From: DYRB01 sp963802205
GTDB taxonomy: Bacteria; Pseudomonadota; Gammaproteobacteria; Chromatiales; Chromatiaceae
Assembly: GCA_963802205.1 (NCBI GenBank)
Contig: CAWDHW010000005.1
Coordinates: 62,001-126,000, forward strand
DNA: 64,000 nucleotides
Direction of reading: 5' to 3'
Shown here: positions 8,035-17,537 of the stretch, piece by piece
Layout of the letters: each line of letters starts with the position of its first letter
Position numbering within the stretch: the first letter of the stretch is position 1
The notes under the pieces: model-generated
What the model was told of the DNA's origin: nothing
Seen by the model: the letters and a program-made list of their open reading frames with translations, nothing else
Database searches by the model: none
Made by a program: the position numbers and the translations under genes

Positions 8035-8901
8035 CTAAGCCCGGGCCTGGCCCAGCCGCCGCCACCGCAACATAGGCGCGATCCCGTACCCAACGGCGAC
8101 CTGGGCCAGCCCCAGGATCCCGATCACCAGGAGCATCCCCCGCGCCAGGTGGTAGCCTCCATCCCAGTAGGTCAGGCTGAGGGTGAACAGCACCGCCAGG
8201 GTGACGAAGGCGAGGTGCCTGGATGGGTCCAGAGACCCCCAGCGACGGCGATCCGCCAGGACCACACCCAGCCACGCGGCCAGGACCCCGCCAGCCAGCC
8301 CAGCCGCCACGTCCACGGGCCAGTGCACCCCCACCGCCACCCGACTCATGCCCACACCCAGGGCCAGCGATACGAGCAGGGCCCGGGCCCAGGTCGGCCG
8401 CGCATAGCACACCAGCACCCCGAAGAAGACGCCCGCAGTGGCACTATGCCCGGACGGAAAGCTGATGCGTCGCACCTTTGGCCCAATGAGATTGAAGCTG
8501 CCCGGGTCCAAGACCGCCGGGGGGCGCAGGGCATCGAAGACCTGTTTGCCCAGGTGCGTGTAGGCGATCCCGATGAGCCCAGCCACCACCAGTGCCCAGA
8601 AGACCTGGGGATAGCGGCGGGAGAACAACAGGGCCAGGGCGAAGGGGACGCGCTCGTCCCCGAGGGCGGTGAGCCATTGCCAGATCCAGGGTGGGGTCCC
8701 CGCCGCCCAGGCGTTGAGGCGCAGGAAGCCCCCGTGATACCCGCAGGCGAGATAGAGACTCAGGCCCGCGACCACGCAGGCCAGGGCCCAGGCCTGGAGC
8801 CAGCGCACACCGTCCGGCGGCACCCTCGGGGTGCGCGCCACCCCGGCGATGAGGGCCGAGGCCAGGTCGCGCCCGAGGAAGGCGAGCACCCCGTTGTTCA
8901 T
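8035..8901 (-). CDS. PAP2-family membrane phosphatase
   Basis: A 288-residue multi-pass membrane protein carrying the three phosphatase signature motifs: KQVFDALRPP, PSGHS and SRVAVGVHWPVDVAAG. The family removes phosphate from lipid phosphates such as undecaprenyl diphosphate or lipid A. Its ATG overlaps the stop of the upstream GT39 gene (ATGA), so it is translationally coupled to a glycosyltransferase operon. That context favours recycling or dephosphorylation of a polyprenyl-phosphate carrier; the exact lipid is inferred. Confidence 0.85.
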   Translation of the reverse strand: MNNGVLAFLGRDLASALIAGVARTPRVPPDGVRWLQAWALACVVAGLSLYLACGYHGGFLRLNAWAAGTPPWIWQWLTALGDERVPFALALLFSRRYPQVFWALVVAGLIGIAYTHLGKQVFDALRPPAVLDPGSFNLIGPKVRRISFPSGHSATAGVFFGVLVCYARPTWARALLVSLALGVGMSRVAVGVHWPVDVAAGLAGGVLAAWLGVVLADRRRWGSLDPSRHLAFVTLAVLFTLSLTYWDGGYHLARGMLLVIGILGLAQVAVGYGIAPMLRWRRLGQARA

Positions 8902-10538
8902 GACCCAGTCCGCGGCGCCGCCCCCAAGCGCACCAGGGCCACAGGACCGCGCTGGAAGACCAGTTCTCGCGGCACGCCTGGCAGCTCCCTGGCCAGGGAC
9001 TCCAGACGGTCGATGCGCAGGAAGACCAACTGGCCCGGCGCCAGGGGGTGCTCTGGGCCTACCTCTGGGGTGATGGCCTGGCGATAGACGCTGAAGCTCG
9101 GCATGGATGTCCGATAGACGACGGTAGGCAAGTCCAGGTGTTGCGCCAGGAGCCCAGCCGCCTTCACTGGCCCCTGCATCGACTCGAGGACCCGGGGTAT
9201 CAGGGCGCCGTGCACCACAAACGCCAGCACCACACCGACCAGCAGCAGTCGCTGCCAGATCCGGCCCACCGGGGCCAGGGCAAGACTCAGGGTCATGACC
9301 AGACCGATCCCCACCGCCAGACGGTAGCCCCCATCCAGCAACAACAGGCCCTGTGCGACCTGCGCGGCCTCGTGGGGCCGGTCCGGTCGCACCGGGACCA
9401 GGGGCAGCAGGTCCGGTAGTATCAGGAGCAGGCCCAGCATGACCATGGGCGGGACCAAGGCCAGCCAGGCATTGGACAGCAAGTCGCGGTGGCGCGCCAT
9501 GAGGATGAAAAGGGGCGTCGCTCCGTAGAGCATATAGTGGGGTAGCTTGGTCCCGGAAAACGAGAAGAACACGAATACCATCAGGAACCAGAGCCACAGG
9601 AACCGGTCCAGCGGGTCCGCCCAGCCGGCGCGCAAGGTGGGCAGGATGCGCAGGAACCAGCCAGTGAAGGGCAGCAGAATCAGCGGCAAGACGATGAAAT
9701 AGTAGAAGAGTGCCCCGGAGTGCCCGTGCAGGGCACCGCCGAAGCGCCCGGCGTTGTGCTTGAGAAAGAAGGACTCGAAAAAGCCTGGACCGTTGTCCAG
9801 ATAGATGGCCAGATACCAGGGCCCCGCCACCGCGACAAAGATCAGCCAACCCAGGGGATCGAAGGCCGCCCGCAAGAGGGTCCGACCATCGCCACGGGAA
9901 AGGAAGAAGCCCAGGCTCACCACCAGGGGGAAAAAGACCGCCACCGGCCCCTTGGTCAGGAACCCCAGCCCCATCCACAGGAAGGCGCGCAGGGCCAACC
10001 CGCGGCGCGGCTCCAGGCTGTAGCGGTAGATGTCGAAGAAGGTCAGGGCGATGAAGAGGTTGAGCACGGCATCCGCCACCGCGGCCTTGGCGATGACAGC
10101 GACCTGCAGGGACAGGGCCATGGTCAGGGCCGCCACCGTGGCCGTGGGCACATCCAGGCGCTCGCGGACGAAGCCCCACAGGGCCAGGACCCAGAGCGAG
10201 GCGGCCAGGGCCGAGGGCAGGCGCAGGGCCAGCTCGTTGAGCCCCAGGGCATGGACGCTCGCCGCCTGGAGCCAGTAGATCAGCGCCGGCTTGTCGTAGC
10301 GCGGCTCGCCGTCCTTGTGCGGGGTGATGTAGTTGCCCGAGGCGATCATCTCGCGTGTCGCCTCGGTGAAGGCGCCCTCGTCCAGGTCGTACAGGGGCGG
10401 CCCACCGATCCCCCAGAAAAAGGTCAGCAGCAGGGTCGCCAGGATCAGGGCCAGGCCGACGCTGGGCGAGGCCAATACCTTGTCGAGGACCTCCGCCAGG
10501 CCCCTCCCCTGCCCGGCACCGGGTACCGCAACGCTCAC
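8898..10538 (-). CDS. GT39 (ArnT-like) membrane glycosyltransferase
   Basis: A 546-residue polytopic protein of the ArnT/PMT superfamily. The catalytic-loop signature YDLDEGAFTEATREMI follows the first transmembrane helix, and DKPALIYWLQA and a KAAVADA segment come later. About ten hydrophobic segments follow. These enzymes transfer a sugar from a polyprenyl phosphate donor to lipid A or another acceptor on the periplasmic side. The GTG at 10538 overlaps the TGA of the preceding GT2 gene and has AAGGTG just upstream. With the GT2 (donor synthesis) and PAP2 genes it forms a three-gene lipid-linked sugar module. Confidence 0.85.
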   Translation of the reverse strand: MSVAVPGAGQGRGLAEVLDKVLASPSVGLALILATLLLTFFWGIGGPPLYDLDEGAFTEATREMIASGNYITPHKDGEPRYDKPALIYWLQAASVHALGLNELALRLPSALAASLWVLALWGFVRERLDVPTATVAALTMALSLQVAVIAKAAVADAVLNLFIALTFFDIYRYSLEPRRGLALRAFLWMGLGFLTKGPVAVFFPLVVSLGFFLSRGDGRTLLRAAFDPLGWLIFVAVAGPWYLAIYLDNGPGFFESFFLKHNAGRFGGALHGHSGALFYYFIVLPLILLPFTGWFLRILPTLRAGWADPLDRFLWLWFLMVFVFFSFSGTKLPHYMLYGATPLFILMARHRDLLSNAWLALVPPMVMLGLLLILPDLLPLVPVRPDRPHEAAQVAQGLLLLDGGYRLAVGIGLVMTLSLALAPVGRIWQRLLLVGVVLAFVVHGALIPRVLESMQGPVKAAGLLAQHLDLPTVVYRTSMPSFSVYRQAITPEVGPEHPLAPGQLVFLRIDRLESLARELPGVPRELVFQRGPVALVRLGAAPRTGS

Positions 10539-11539
10539 TCCGACACCTTCCAGCCCGCCGCCTGCGGGTCCGTCTGCCAGGCGATGCAATGGTGGGTCCG
10601 GTCCGATGAGGCATAGAAGGTCCGCGCCAGCATCTCCGCCAGCACCCCGGTGGTCAGGAACTGGGCCGAGGCCACCAGCAGCAGGATGCCGACAAACAGC
10701 AGGGGCCGCCCCCCGATGTCGGCCCCGAGTACGAACTTGACCACCGTCAGGTAGGCCATAATCAGGGCACCGACCACACCGAAGCTGATCCCGATGGCCC
10801 CAAAGAAGTGTCCTGGCCTGGCGCCGAAACGCAGGAAAAAGGACGCCGCCAACAGGTCCAGCAGAACACGGAAGGTGCGCGATATCCCGTACTTGGACTG
10901 TCCGAAGCGGCGCGCGGAGTGGGTCACCACGCTCTCGCCAATGCGGTTGGGGTCGGTGACGCCGGCCACCCACACCGGGATGAAGCGGTGCATCTCACCA
11001 AACAGGTCCACCCGCTTGATGACCGCGGCCCGGTAGACCTTGAGGCTGCACCCGTAGTCGTGCAGCTTGACCCCAGTGACCCGGGCGATCAGCCGGTTGG
11101 CGATGCGCGAGGGGATCTTGCGCATGATCAAGGCGTCCTGACGGTCGCGCCGCCAGCCCTGGAGCAGGTCCAGGTCGCGTGCGAGCAGTTCGTCCACGAG
11201 GCGGGGGATGTCCACCGGGTCGTTCTGGAGGTCGCCGTCCAGGGAGGCGATCAACTCCCCGCGGGCGGCGTCGAAGCCCGCCTGCATGGCGGCGGTCTGG
11301 CCGAAGTTGCGCCCCAGACGGATCACCCGGACGTGAGTCCCATAACCGGCGGCGGCCTCCCGCAGGCGTTGCGCGGTCCCGTCGCGGCTGCCGTCGTCCA
11401 CGCAGATCAGTTCCCAGGACCCGCCGTAGCCTGCCAGGCCCTCGTGGACCCGGGCCAGGAGCGGAACGACATTGTCCGCCTCGCGATAGAGGGGAATCAC
11501 CACTGAGAGACTGGGACGCTGGGTTTGCGGAGGGCTCAT
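10535..11539 (-). CDS. GT2 polyprenyl-phosphate glycosyltransferase (DPM1/ArnC-like)
   Basis: A 334-residue protein. The GT-A catalytic domain has SVVIPLYREADNVVPLL, VDDGSRDGT and the DGDLQNDP metal-binding motif. After it, two C-terminal transmembrane segments (about residues 235-300) anchor it, as in ArnC and GtrB. It probably charges undecaprenyl phosphate with a sugar for the downstream GT39 enzyme. ATG 11539 is chosen. Upstream in-frame codons would add about 20 unlike residues. It is the first gene of an overlapping GT2-GT39-PAP2 operon. Confidence 0.87.
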   Translation of the reverse strand: MSPPQTQRPSLSVVIPLYREADNVVPLLARVHEGLAGYGGSWELICVDDGSRDGTAQRLREAAAGYGTHVRVIRLGRNFGQTAAMQAGFDAARGELIASLDGDLQNDPVDIPRLVDELLARDLDLLQGWRRDRQDALIMRKIPSRIANRLIARVTGVKLHDYGCSLKVYRAAVIKRVDLFGEMHRFIPVWVAGVTDPNRIGESVVTHSARRFGQSKYGISRTFRVLLDLLAASFFLRFGARPGHFFGAIGISFGVVGALIMAYLTVVKFVLGADIGGRPLLFVGILLLVASAQFLTTGVLAEMLARTFYASSDRTHHCIAWQTDPQAAGWKVSE

Positions 11540-11816
11540 GACGGGGTCCAGACGGGGCGGGTGGTTTGCGGGCAAACTAAGCGCCGCCCCGGCAAAGATC
11601 AACCGCGGTGCCGGTTATCGCGGGGTGGTTGCACTCTAGTCGATGGTGCTGCGTCTTGCGAACGGTCATCCCGAGACCACGCATCGGCGACACAGGTTCC
11701 ATCCGACTCAGGAGCACGCCACCAAACCCCAATCCCATCCAACCGACGAGACGGCGGCGCGCTTTTGTCCTAGGCTTGCCACCATTACCCCACCCGGCAA
11801 CCAAAAGGCCACCCGC

Positions 11817-12878
11817 ATGCAGATCCACTTGAGCGAATTATGTCGGCGCGCCGACCTCACCGACAGTGGTGGCGCCGACATCCCCGTCACCGGGGTCAAC
11901 GCCCTGGAAGCCGCGGGGCCGGGGGATCTGGCCTTTTCCGAGGGCGACGGCCAAGCCAGGCAGGTGGCGCAGGTGATGGCCTCGACCGCACTGGCAGTCG
12001 TCGTCCAGCCCGGCTTTCCGGCCCTGGAGGGGCGTCGCCTGTTGTATACGGCCAAGCCGCGCCTGGCCTTCGTCTATCTGAGCGAGTTGTTTGCCCCGGT
12101 GGAGCCCTGGGCGGGGATCGACCCCAAGGCCGCCGTCGACCCCAGCGCCACCCTGGGGGACCGCGTGAGCGTCGGACCCTGCGCCGTGGTAGGTCCCGGG
12201 GCAAGGGTCGGTGCCGGGACCCGCATTGGGGCCGGGGCCGTGGTCGGGGCTGGGGTGTCGGTCGGCGCCGACTGCCGCATCGGTGCCAACGTCAACCTGA
12301 TGCCGAGGGTCAGCCTGGGGGACCGTTGCAACCTGCACCCCGGGGTAACGGTGGGGGGCGAGGGGTTCGGCTTCATATGGGCCGGCGACCACCACCACAA
12401 GGTCCCACAGCTCGGTACCGTGGTCATCGAGGACGATGTGGAAATCGGCAGTAACTCCTGCGTGGACCGGGCGACCTTCGGCGTCACCCGTATCGGGCGG
12501 GGCACCAAGATCGACAACCTGGTCCATATCGCCCACAACTGCGAGGTCGGGGAGCACTGCATCCTGGTCGCCCAAGCGGGCCTGGCGGGTAGCGTACGGT
12601 TGGGTCGCGGGGCCGTGCTCTCCGGGCAGGTGGCGGTGACCGACCACGTCAGCGTCGGGGCCGGGGCGCGCATCGGCGGCCAGAGCGGGGTCACCAGGGA
12701 CGTGGCCCCCGGCGAGAGTCTGTTCGGCACCCCGGCGCGTCCCGTCAAGCGGACCCTGCGGGAGCAGGCGGCGCTGGGTCTATTGCCGGACTTGCTCAAG
12801 ACCGTCAAGCGCCAGGAGGCCGCCATCGATGCCCTGACGGCAAGGCTGGCGGCGTTAGAGGCAGCGAGCGCGCCATGA
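11817..12878 (+). CDS. lpxD: UDP-3-O-acylglucosamine N-acyltransferase
   Basis: A 353-residue protein with the LpxD N-terminal uridine-binding domain and a long left-handed beta-helix of hexapeptide repeats (about residues 110-300). The catalytic-His region LVHIAHNCEVG is present, as are GGEGFGFIW and the C-terminal helix that ends KRQEAAIDALTARLAALEA. It adds the second 3-hydroxyacyl chain in lipid A synthesis in the cytoplasm. ATG 11817 gives the usual family start MQIHLSEL. Here lpxD stands apart from fabZ, lpxA and bamA, its usual neighbours, so this may be a second copy. Confidence 0.92.
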   Translation: MQIHLSELCRRADLTDSGGADIPVTGVNALEAAGPGDLAFSEGDGQARQVAQVMASTALAVVVQPGFPALEGRRLLYTAKPRLAFVYLSELFAPVEPWAGIDPKAAVDPSATLGDRVSVGPCAVVGPGARVGAGTRIGAGAVVGAGVSVGADCRIGANVNLMPRVSLGDRCNLHPGVTVGGEGFGFIWAGDHHHKVPQLGTVVIEDDVEIGSNSCVDRATFGVTRIGRGTKIDNLVHIAHNCEVGEHCILVAQAGLAGSVRLGRGAVLSGQVAVTDHVSVGAGARIGGQSGVTRDVAPGESLFGTPARPVKRTLREQAALGLLPDLLKTVKRQEAAIDALTARLAALEAASAP

Positions 12879-12935
12879 TGCCGACCTGGAACCCTGCCCT
12901 GGCGGCCCGTGGTGCCCTGGTCCGCGCAACCGACC

Positions 12936-13415
12936 CTACAAGTCCCGCGCCGGCGCGGTCTGCCCCTCCCGCAGGGTGGCGAGCAGGAGCAAGGCCACCC
13001 CCAGGGTGATAGCGCTGTCGGCCAGGTTGAAGGCGGGCCAGTGCCAGGTGCCGACATAGAAGTCGATGAAATCCACCACACGCCCGGTAAGGGCGCGGTC
13101 GATGACGTTGCCGACGGCCCCGCCGATGACCAGGGCCACGCCGATGGCGGTCATACGCTCGGAGGACTTGAGCCGGTGGAGCCAGACCGTGAGCCCGCAG
13201 GTGACGGCCAAGGCCAGGACGACGAAGAACCAGCGTTGCCAACCCCCGGCCCCGGCGAGAAAGCTGAATGCCGCCCCTTCGTTGTACATCAGGGTCAGGT
13301 TGAGCGACGGTAGCAGCGGCACCGGGAGATAGGGGTCCAGGGCCGCCTCGGCCATCCACTTGGTCGCCTGGTCCAGGGCGACCACCAGGACCGAGAGCCA
13401 GAGCCAGCGGGTCAT
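12936..13415 (-). CDS. lspA: Lipoprotein signal peptidase (signal peptidase II)
   Basis: A 159-residue protein with four transmembrane helices and the two catalytic aspartate motifs GNVIDR and FNLADS. The family motif NLTLMYNEGAAFSF is also present. It cleaves prolipoprotein signal peptides after lipid attachment in the inner membrane. The gene starts 7 bases after the ileS stop, and its ribosome site overlaps the end of ileS, as in the conserved ribF-ileS-lspA cluster. It converges with lpxD. Confidence 0.94.
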   Translation of the reverse strand: MTRWLWLSVLVVALDQATKWMAEAALDPYLPVPLLPSLNLTLMYNEGAAFSFLAGAGGWQRWFFVVLALAVTCGLTVWLHRLKSSERMTAIGVALVIGGAVGNVIDRALTGRVVDFIDFYVGTWHWPAFNLADSAITLGVALLLLATLREGQTAPARDL

Positions 13416-13422
13416 GCCCACC

Positions 13423-16282
13423 TCACGCATAGCGGCGGGTCTCCCCCGCCCCGGCGACATTGTCCACGCAACGCCCACACAGGTCGGGGTGGGCCGGGTT
13501 GGCGCCCACGTCTTCGCGGTGGTGCCAGCAGCGTGCGCACTTGGCGTGGGCGCAGGTCGTAACCCGCACGGCCAGCCCGGCCAGGTCAGTGTCCACGGCC
13601 TCCGTCGGGCGCGCCGCCATGGGGATGCAGGCGGACGTAGGAGCAGATCAGCGCGAAGCGCAGCTCGTCCCCCAGTCGGGCCAGGATCTCGTAGAGGTCG
13701 GGGTCGCACCAAAGGTCCAACTCCGCATCCAGGGAAGAACCGATGGCCCCGACCTTGCGCGCCGCCTCCAGGTGAGGCGACACCGCCACCCGGGCCGCCA
13801 GGACTTGCTCCCAGAAGGCACGGTCGAACCTGTCCTCCGGTGCCAGGGCAAAGAGCCCCTCGTACCAACCCGTGAGAAAGACCGAGTCCTCCCGCGCCCC
13901 GGGGATGAAGGGCCAGATCTCGTCGGCGGTGAAGCTCAGGATGGGCGCCAACCAGCGCGTCATGGCCTCGACGATGTGGTAGAGGGCGCTCTGGCAGGAG
14001 CGCCGCGGGAGTCCGTCGGCCTGTGTCGTGTACTGGCGGTCCTTGATGACGTCCAGGTAGAAGCCACCCATGTCCACCACGCAGAAGTTGTGGACCTTCT
14101 GGTAGATCAGGTGAAACTGGTAGTCGCGGTAGGCGGCGACGATCTCTTCCTGGAGACGCAGGGCCCGGTCCACGGCCCAGCGGTCCAGTTCCAGCATGTC
14201 CTTCGGTGCGACCAGATTGACCGTCGGGTCGAAGCCGTTGAGGTTGGCCAGCAGGAAGCGGGCCGTGTTGCGGATGCGGCGATAGGCGTCCGCGGTGCGG
14301 TTCAAGATCTCGTCGGAGACGCGCATCTCGCCGCGGTAGTCCGTGGCCGCCACCCACAGGCGGATGATGTCCGCCCCCAGGGTCTTCATCACGTCCTGGG
14401 GGCGCACCACGTTACCCACGGACTTGGACATCTTCTCGCCCTTGGCGTCCACAGTGAAGCCGTGGGTCAGGACCTCGCCGTAGGGTGCCCGCCCGGTCAT
14501 GGCCACCGAGGTCAGGAGCGAGGACTGGAACCAGCCGCGGTGCTGGTCCGAGCCCTCCAGATACAGGTCCGCAGGGGCGGAAAGCTCGGGCCGCCGCTCC
14601 AGGACGCAGGCGTGGGTGACGCCGGAATCGAACCACACGTCCAGGGTGTCGGCGACCTTGGTGTATTTGGCGCCTTGGTCCTCGCCCAGGAGATCCTGGG
14701 GCGCCAGGTCGAACCAGGCCTCCACCCCGCGCTCCTCGACACGCTTGGCGACCTCCTCGATGAGGCCGCGTGTCTCCGGGTGGATCTCCCCTGTCTCTTT
14801 GTGGACGAAGAGCGGGATGGGCACACCCCAGGTCCGCTGCCGGGAGATGCACCAGTCCGGGCGGTTGGCGACCATGCCTTCGATGCGCGACTGGCCCCAC
14901 TCGGGGAGCCAGCTCACTTGACCGATCTCGCGCAGGGCCTCTTCGCGCAATGCCTCCTCGCGCGGGCCCGGGCGATCCATGCCGATGAACCACTGGGGCG
15001 TGGCGCGGAAGATGATCGGCGTCTTGTGCCGCCAACAATGGGGATAACTGTGGGTAAATCGGGCCTCGCGCAGCAGGGCGCCGTGGGCCTTGAGGGTCTC
15101 CACCACGCGCTCGTTGGCCTCGAAGACGTGCTGGCCGGCAAACAGGGGTGTGCCCGGGACGAAGCGCCCGTCGCCGCCCACCGGGTTGTCCACCTCCAGG
15201 CCATAGCGCTGCCCGACGATATAGTCCTCCAGGCCATGACCCGGGGCTGTGTGGACGGCCCCGGTGCCGGCGTCGAGGGTGACGTGCTCGCCGAGGATGA
15301 CGGGCACCTCCCGATCGTAGAAGGGGTGGGCCAGCTTGAGCCCCTCGAAGGCGGAACCGCGGGCATAGGCCAGGACGCGGTACTGCTCCACGCCGAAGCG
15401 GTCCATGGTGTCGCGCAGCAGCCCTTCGGCCACCACCAGGCGCTCGCGCCCGAGCCCGTCTCCCGTCTGGCCCTCCGTCTGCACGACCACGTAGTCCAGG
15501 TCCGGATTCAGGGCTACGGCCCGGTTGGCGGGCAGGGTCCAGGGGGTGGTGGTCCAGATGGTCAGGGACAGGCGCCCATCCCCGTGGCCGTTGGGGATGG
15601 AGTGACACCGCGCCATCAGGGTCTCCTCGTCCAGGACCCGGAAGCGCACGTCGATGGCGATGGAGGGCTTGTCGGCGTATTCGACCTCCGCCTCCGCCAG
15701 GGCCGAGCCACAGTCGATGCACCAATGCACCGGCTTGCTGCCCTGTTGGACGTGGCCGTTGGCGATGATTCGGCCCAGGGCGCGGATGATGTCGGCCTCG
15801 AAGCGGAAGTCCATGGTCAGATAGGGATTGGCCCAGTCACCGATGACCCCCAGGCGCTGAAAGTCCGCCCTCTGCCCGTCCACCTGCTTGGCCGCGTAGT
15901 CGCGGCAGGCCTTGCGGAACTGGGCCGGGGTGACCTTGTGGCCGGGCTTGCCGACCTTCTTCTCGACTTGCAGTTCGATGGGCAGACCGTGGCAGTCCCA
16001 GCCCGGGACGTAGGGGGCATCCAGTCCGTCCAAAGTGCGCGCCTTGACGATGATGTCCTTCAAGACCTTGTTCACCGCATGCCCGATGTGGATCTCCCCA
16101 TTGGCGTAGGGGGGCCCGTCGTGGAGGATGAACTTGCGTCGCCCGACCATGGCGGCACGGATGCGCCCATAGAGGTCTAAGGCGTCCCAGTGCTTGAGCA
16201 TGGCGGGCTCGCGGCTTGCGAGATTGGCCTTCATGGGAAAGCCGGTGTCGGGGAGGTTCAGGGTATTTTTGTAGTCGGCCAC
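13423..16282 (-). CDS. ileS: Isoleucyl-tRNA synthetase, with one apparent frameshift near the 3' end
   Basis: This class I aminoacyl-tRNA synthetase charges tRNA-Ile. It has the HIGH signature (PYANGEIHIGH), the KMSKS signature (GEKMSKSVGN), the CP1 editing domain and the anticodon-binding region. The zinc-binding tail (CARCWHHREDVG, then LCGRCV) is intact but in another frame, 13423-13620. One extra C in the C-run complementary to 13621-13624 explains the shift. Removing it restores VRLHPMAARPTEAV, which aligns with other IleS proteins. The start is GTG, preceded by GGAAGGACC. The gene lies between ribF and lspA. As it is essential, a sequence error is likelier than a real mutation. Confidence 0.93.
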
Positions 16283-16423
16283 TTACGGTCCTTCCAATCT
16301 AGGATGTTGCGGATCAGGCAGGCCCGTCATGGCCCCTGCTCGAATCGTCGTTGTGCATGTTAACGGTTTGCGTCCATTGACCCACGACGAAATCCTAGTA
16401 AGGCTTCGCCTGAGACCGACAAG

Positions 16424-16453
16424 GCGTGGGCGAGGGCTTGCCCGCGCCCACGC
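16424..16453 (-). terminator. Compound hairpin between ribF and ileS
   Basis: An 8-bp outer stem (GCGTGGGC with GCCCACGC) and an inner GGGC-TT-GCCC stem lie about 110 bases downstream of the ribF stop in the 281-bp gap before ileS. No T-run follows, so this may be an attenuator, a processing site or nothing. The rest of the gap shows no gene. Confidence 0.3.
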
Positions 16454-16563
16454 GCAAAGGCAGCACCGCCCCACCGGGAACCGCCGCCACTGTGCAGTGC
16501 ACACATTCGACTCATTGATAAAGTCCCCAGTCGCTCAAGGACCCCTAAAGCGATGCACGCCCC

Positions 16564-17505
16564 TCAGCATGCCGACCCGACCCCCAGGTAGGCCCTTGCC
16601 GCCGCGGCGTCAAGGTCGATCTGAGCCTTGAGGTCCGGGAAGGAGTCGAACCTCCGCTCATCGCGCAGCTTGAGGCGAAACTCCACTTGGGCGTGACGCC
16701 CGTAGAGGTCGCCGACGAAGTCGAAGAGGTGGACCTCCAGCAGGTGGCGCAGGTCGCCCGCCACGGTGGGCCGGGTACCAATGTTGGCCACTCCGGGCCA
16801 GAGTCGATCCGCCACTCCGTCCACCATCACCGCATAGACACCGCGCAGCGGGCTAACCCGCCGGTGCAGGTTAATGTTGGCGGTAGGGTAGCCGATGGTC
16901 CGGCCGCGCTTGTCCCCGTGGCCGATGCGCCCGCAGATCCGGTAAGGGCGCCCGAGGAGGTGGCGGGCCAGGCCCAGGTCGCCGCGGGCCAGGGCATCGC
17001 GGATGCGGGTGCTACTCACCCGCTCTCCACCGTGGAAGACGGTGTCAAAGTCATCCACCACAAAGCCGTGTTCCTGCCCCATGGCCTCCAGCAGGGCGAA
17101 GTCCCCCTCACGCCCATGGCCGAAGCGGAAATCATCCCCCACCAGGAGGTGGCGGACCCTAAGCCCGTCCACCAGCAGTTCACGGACGAAGGCGCACGCG
17201 CCCATGGCCGCCATGCGGGGGCCAAACTCCAGCAGGACGACCTGATCGATCCCGCAATGGCAAAGTGCGTGGAGCTTCTCCCCCAACCGGGTGAGGCGCG
17301 CCGGGGCGCGCTCCGGGGCAAAGAACTCCATGGGCTGTGGCTCGAAGGTGATGACCGTGGTCGCCAGTCCGAGCCCACGCCCCAGATCCGCCAGGCGCTG
17401 GAACACGGCGCGGTGCCCGAGATGGACGCCGTCGAAGGTGCCGATGGTCGCCACACACCCCGGCGACCCCGGCTTCAAGTTGTGCAATCCCCGGATGATC
17501 CGCAT
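16564..17505 (-). CDS. ribF: Bifunctional riboflavin kinase / FAD synthetase
   Basis: A 313-residue protein, the same length as E. coli RibF. The N-terminal FAD synthetase domain has the nucleotidyltransferase motif GTFDGVHLGH and later SSTRIRDAL. The C-terminal riboflavin kinase domain carries GRTIGYPTANI and PLRGVYAV. It makes FMN and then FAD from riboflavin. ATG 17505 begins MRIIRGLHNL, the family start. It lies 32 bp after murJ in the order murJ-ribF-ileS-lspA. Confidence 0.94.
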   Translation of the reverse strand: MRIIRGLHNLKPGSPGCVATIGTFDGVHLGHRAVFQRLADLGRGLGLATTVITFEPQPMEFFAPERAPARLTRLGEKLHALCHCGIDQVVLLEFGPRMAAMGACAFVRELLVDGLRVRHLLVGDDFRFGHGREGDFALLEAMGQEHGFVVDDFDTVFHGGERVSSTRIRDALARGDLGLARHLLGRPYRICGRIGHGDKRGRTIGYPTANINLHRRVSPLRGVYAVMVDGVADRLWPGVANIGTRPTVAGDLRHLLEVHLFDFVGDLYGRHAQVEFRLKLRDERRFDSFPDLKAQIDLDAAAARAYLGVGSAC

Positions 17506-17537
17506 CGACCAGTCCCGCGAGCCCTGAAAGGATTCGA

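Noticed and set aside
13460..16180. A 906-codon open frame on the plus strand opposite ileS
   Set aside because: It is a GC-rich antisense shadow of ileS; its translation has no family motifs and is rich in Gly, Gln, Asp and Val.
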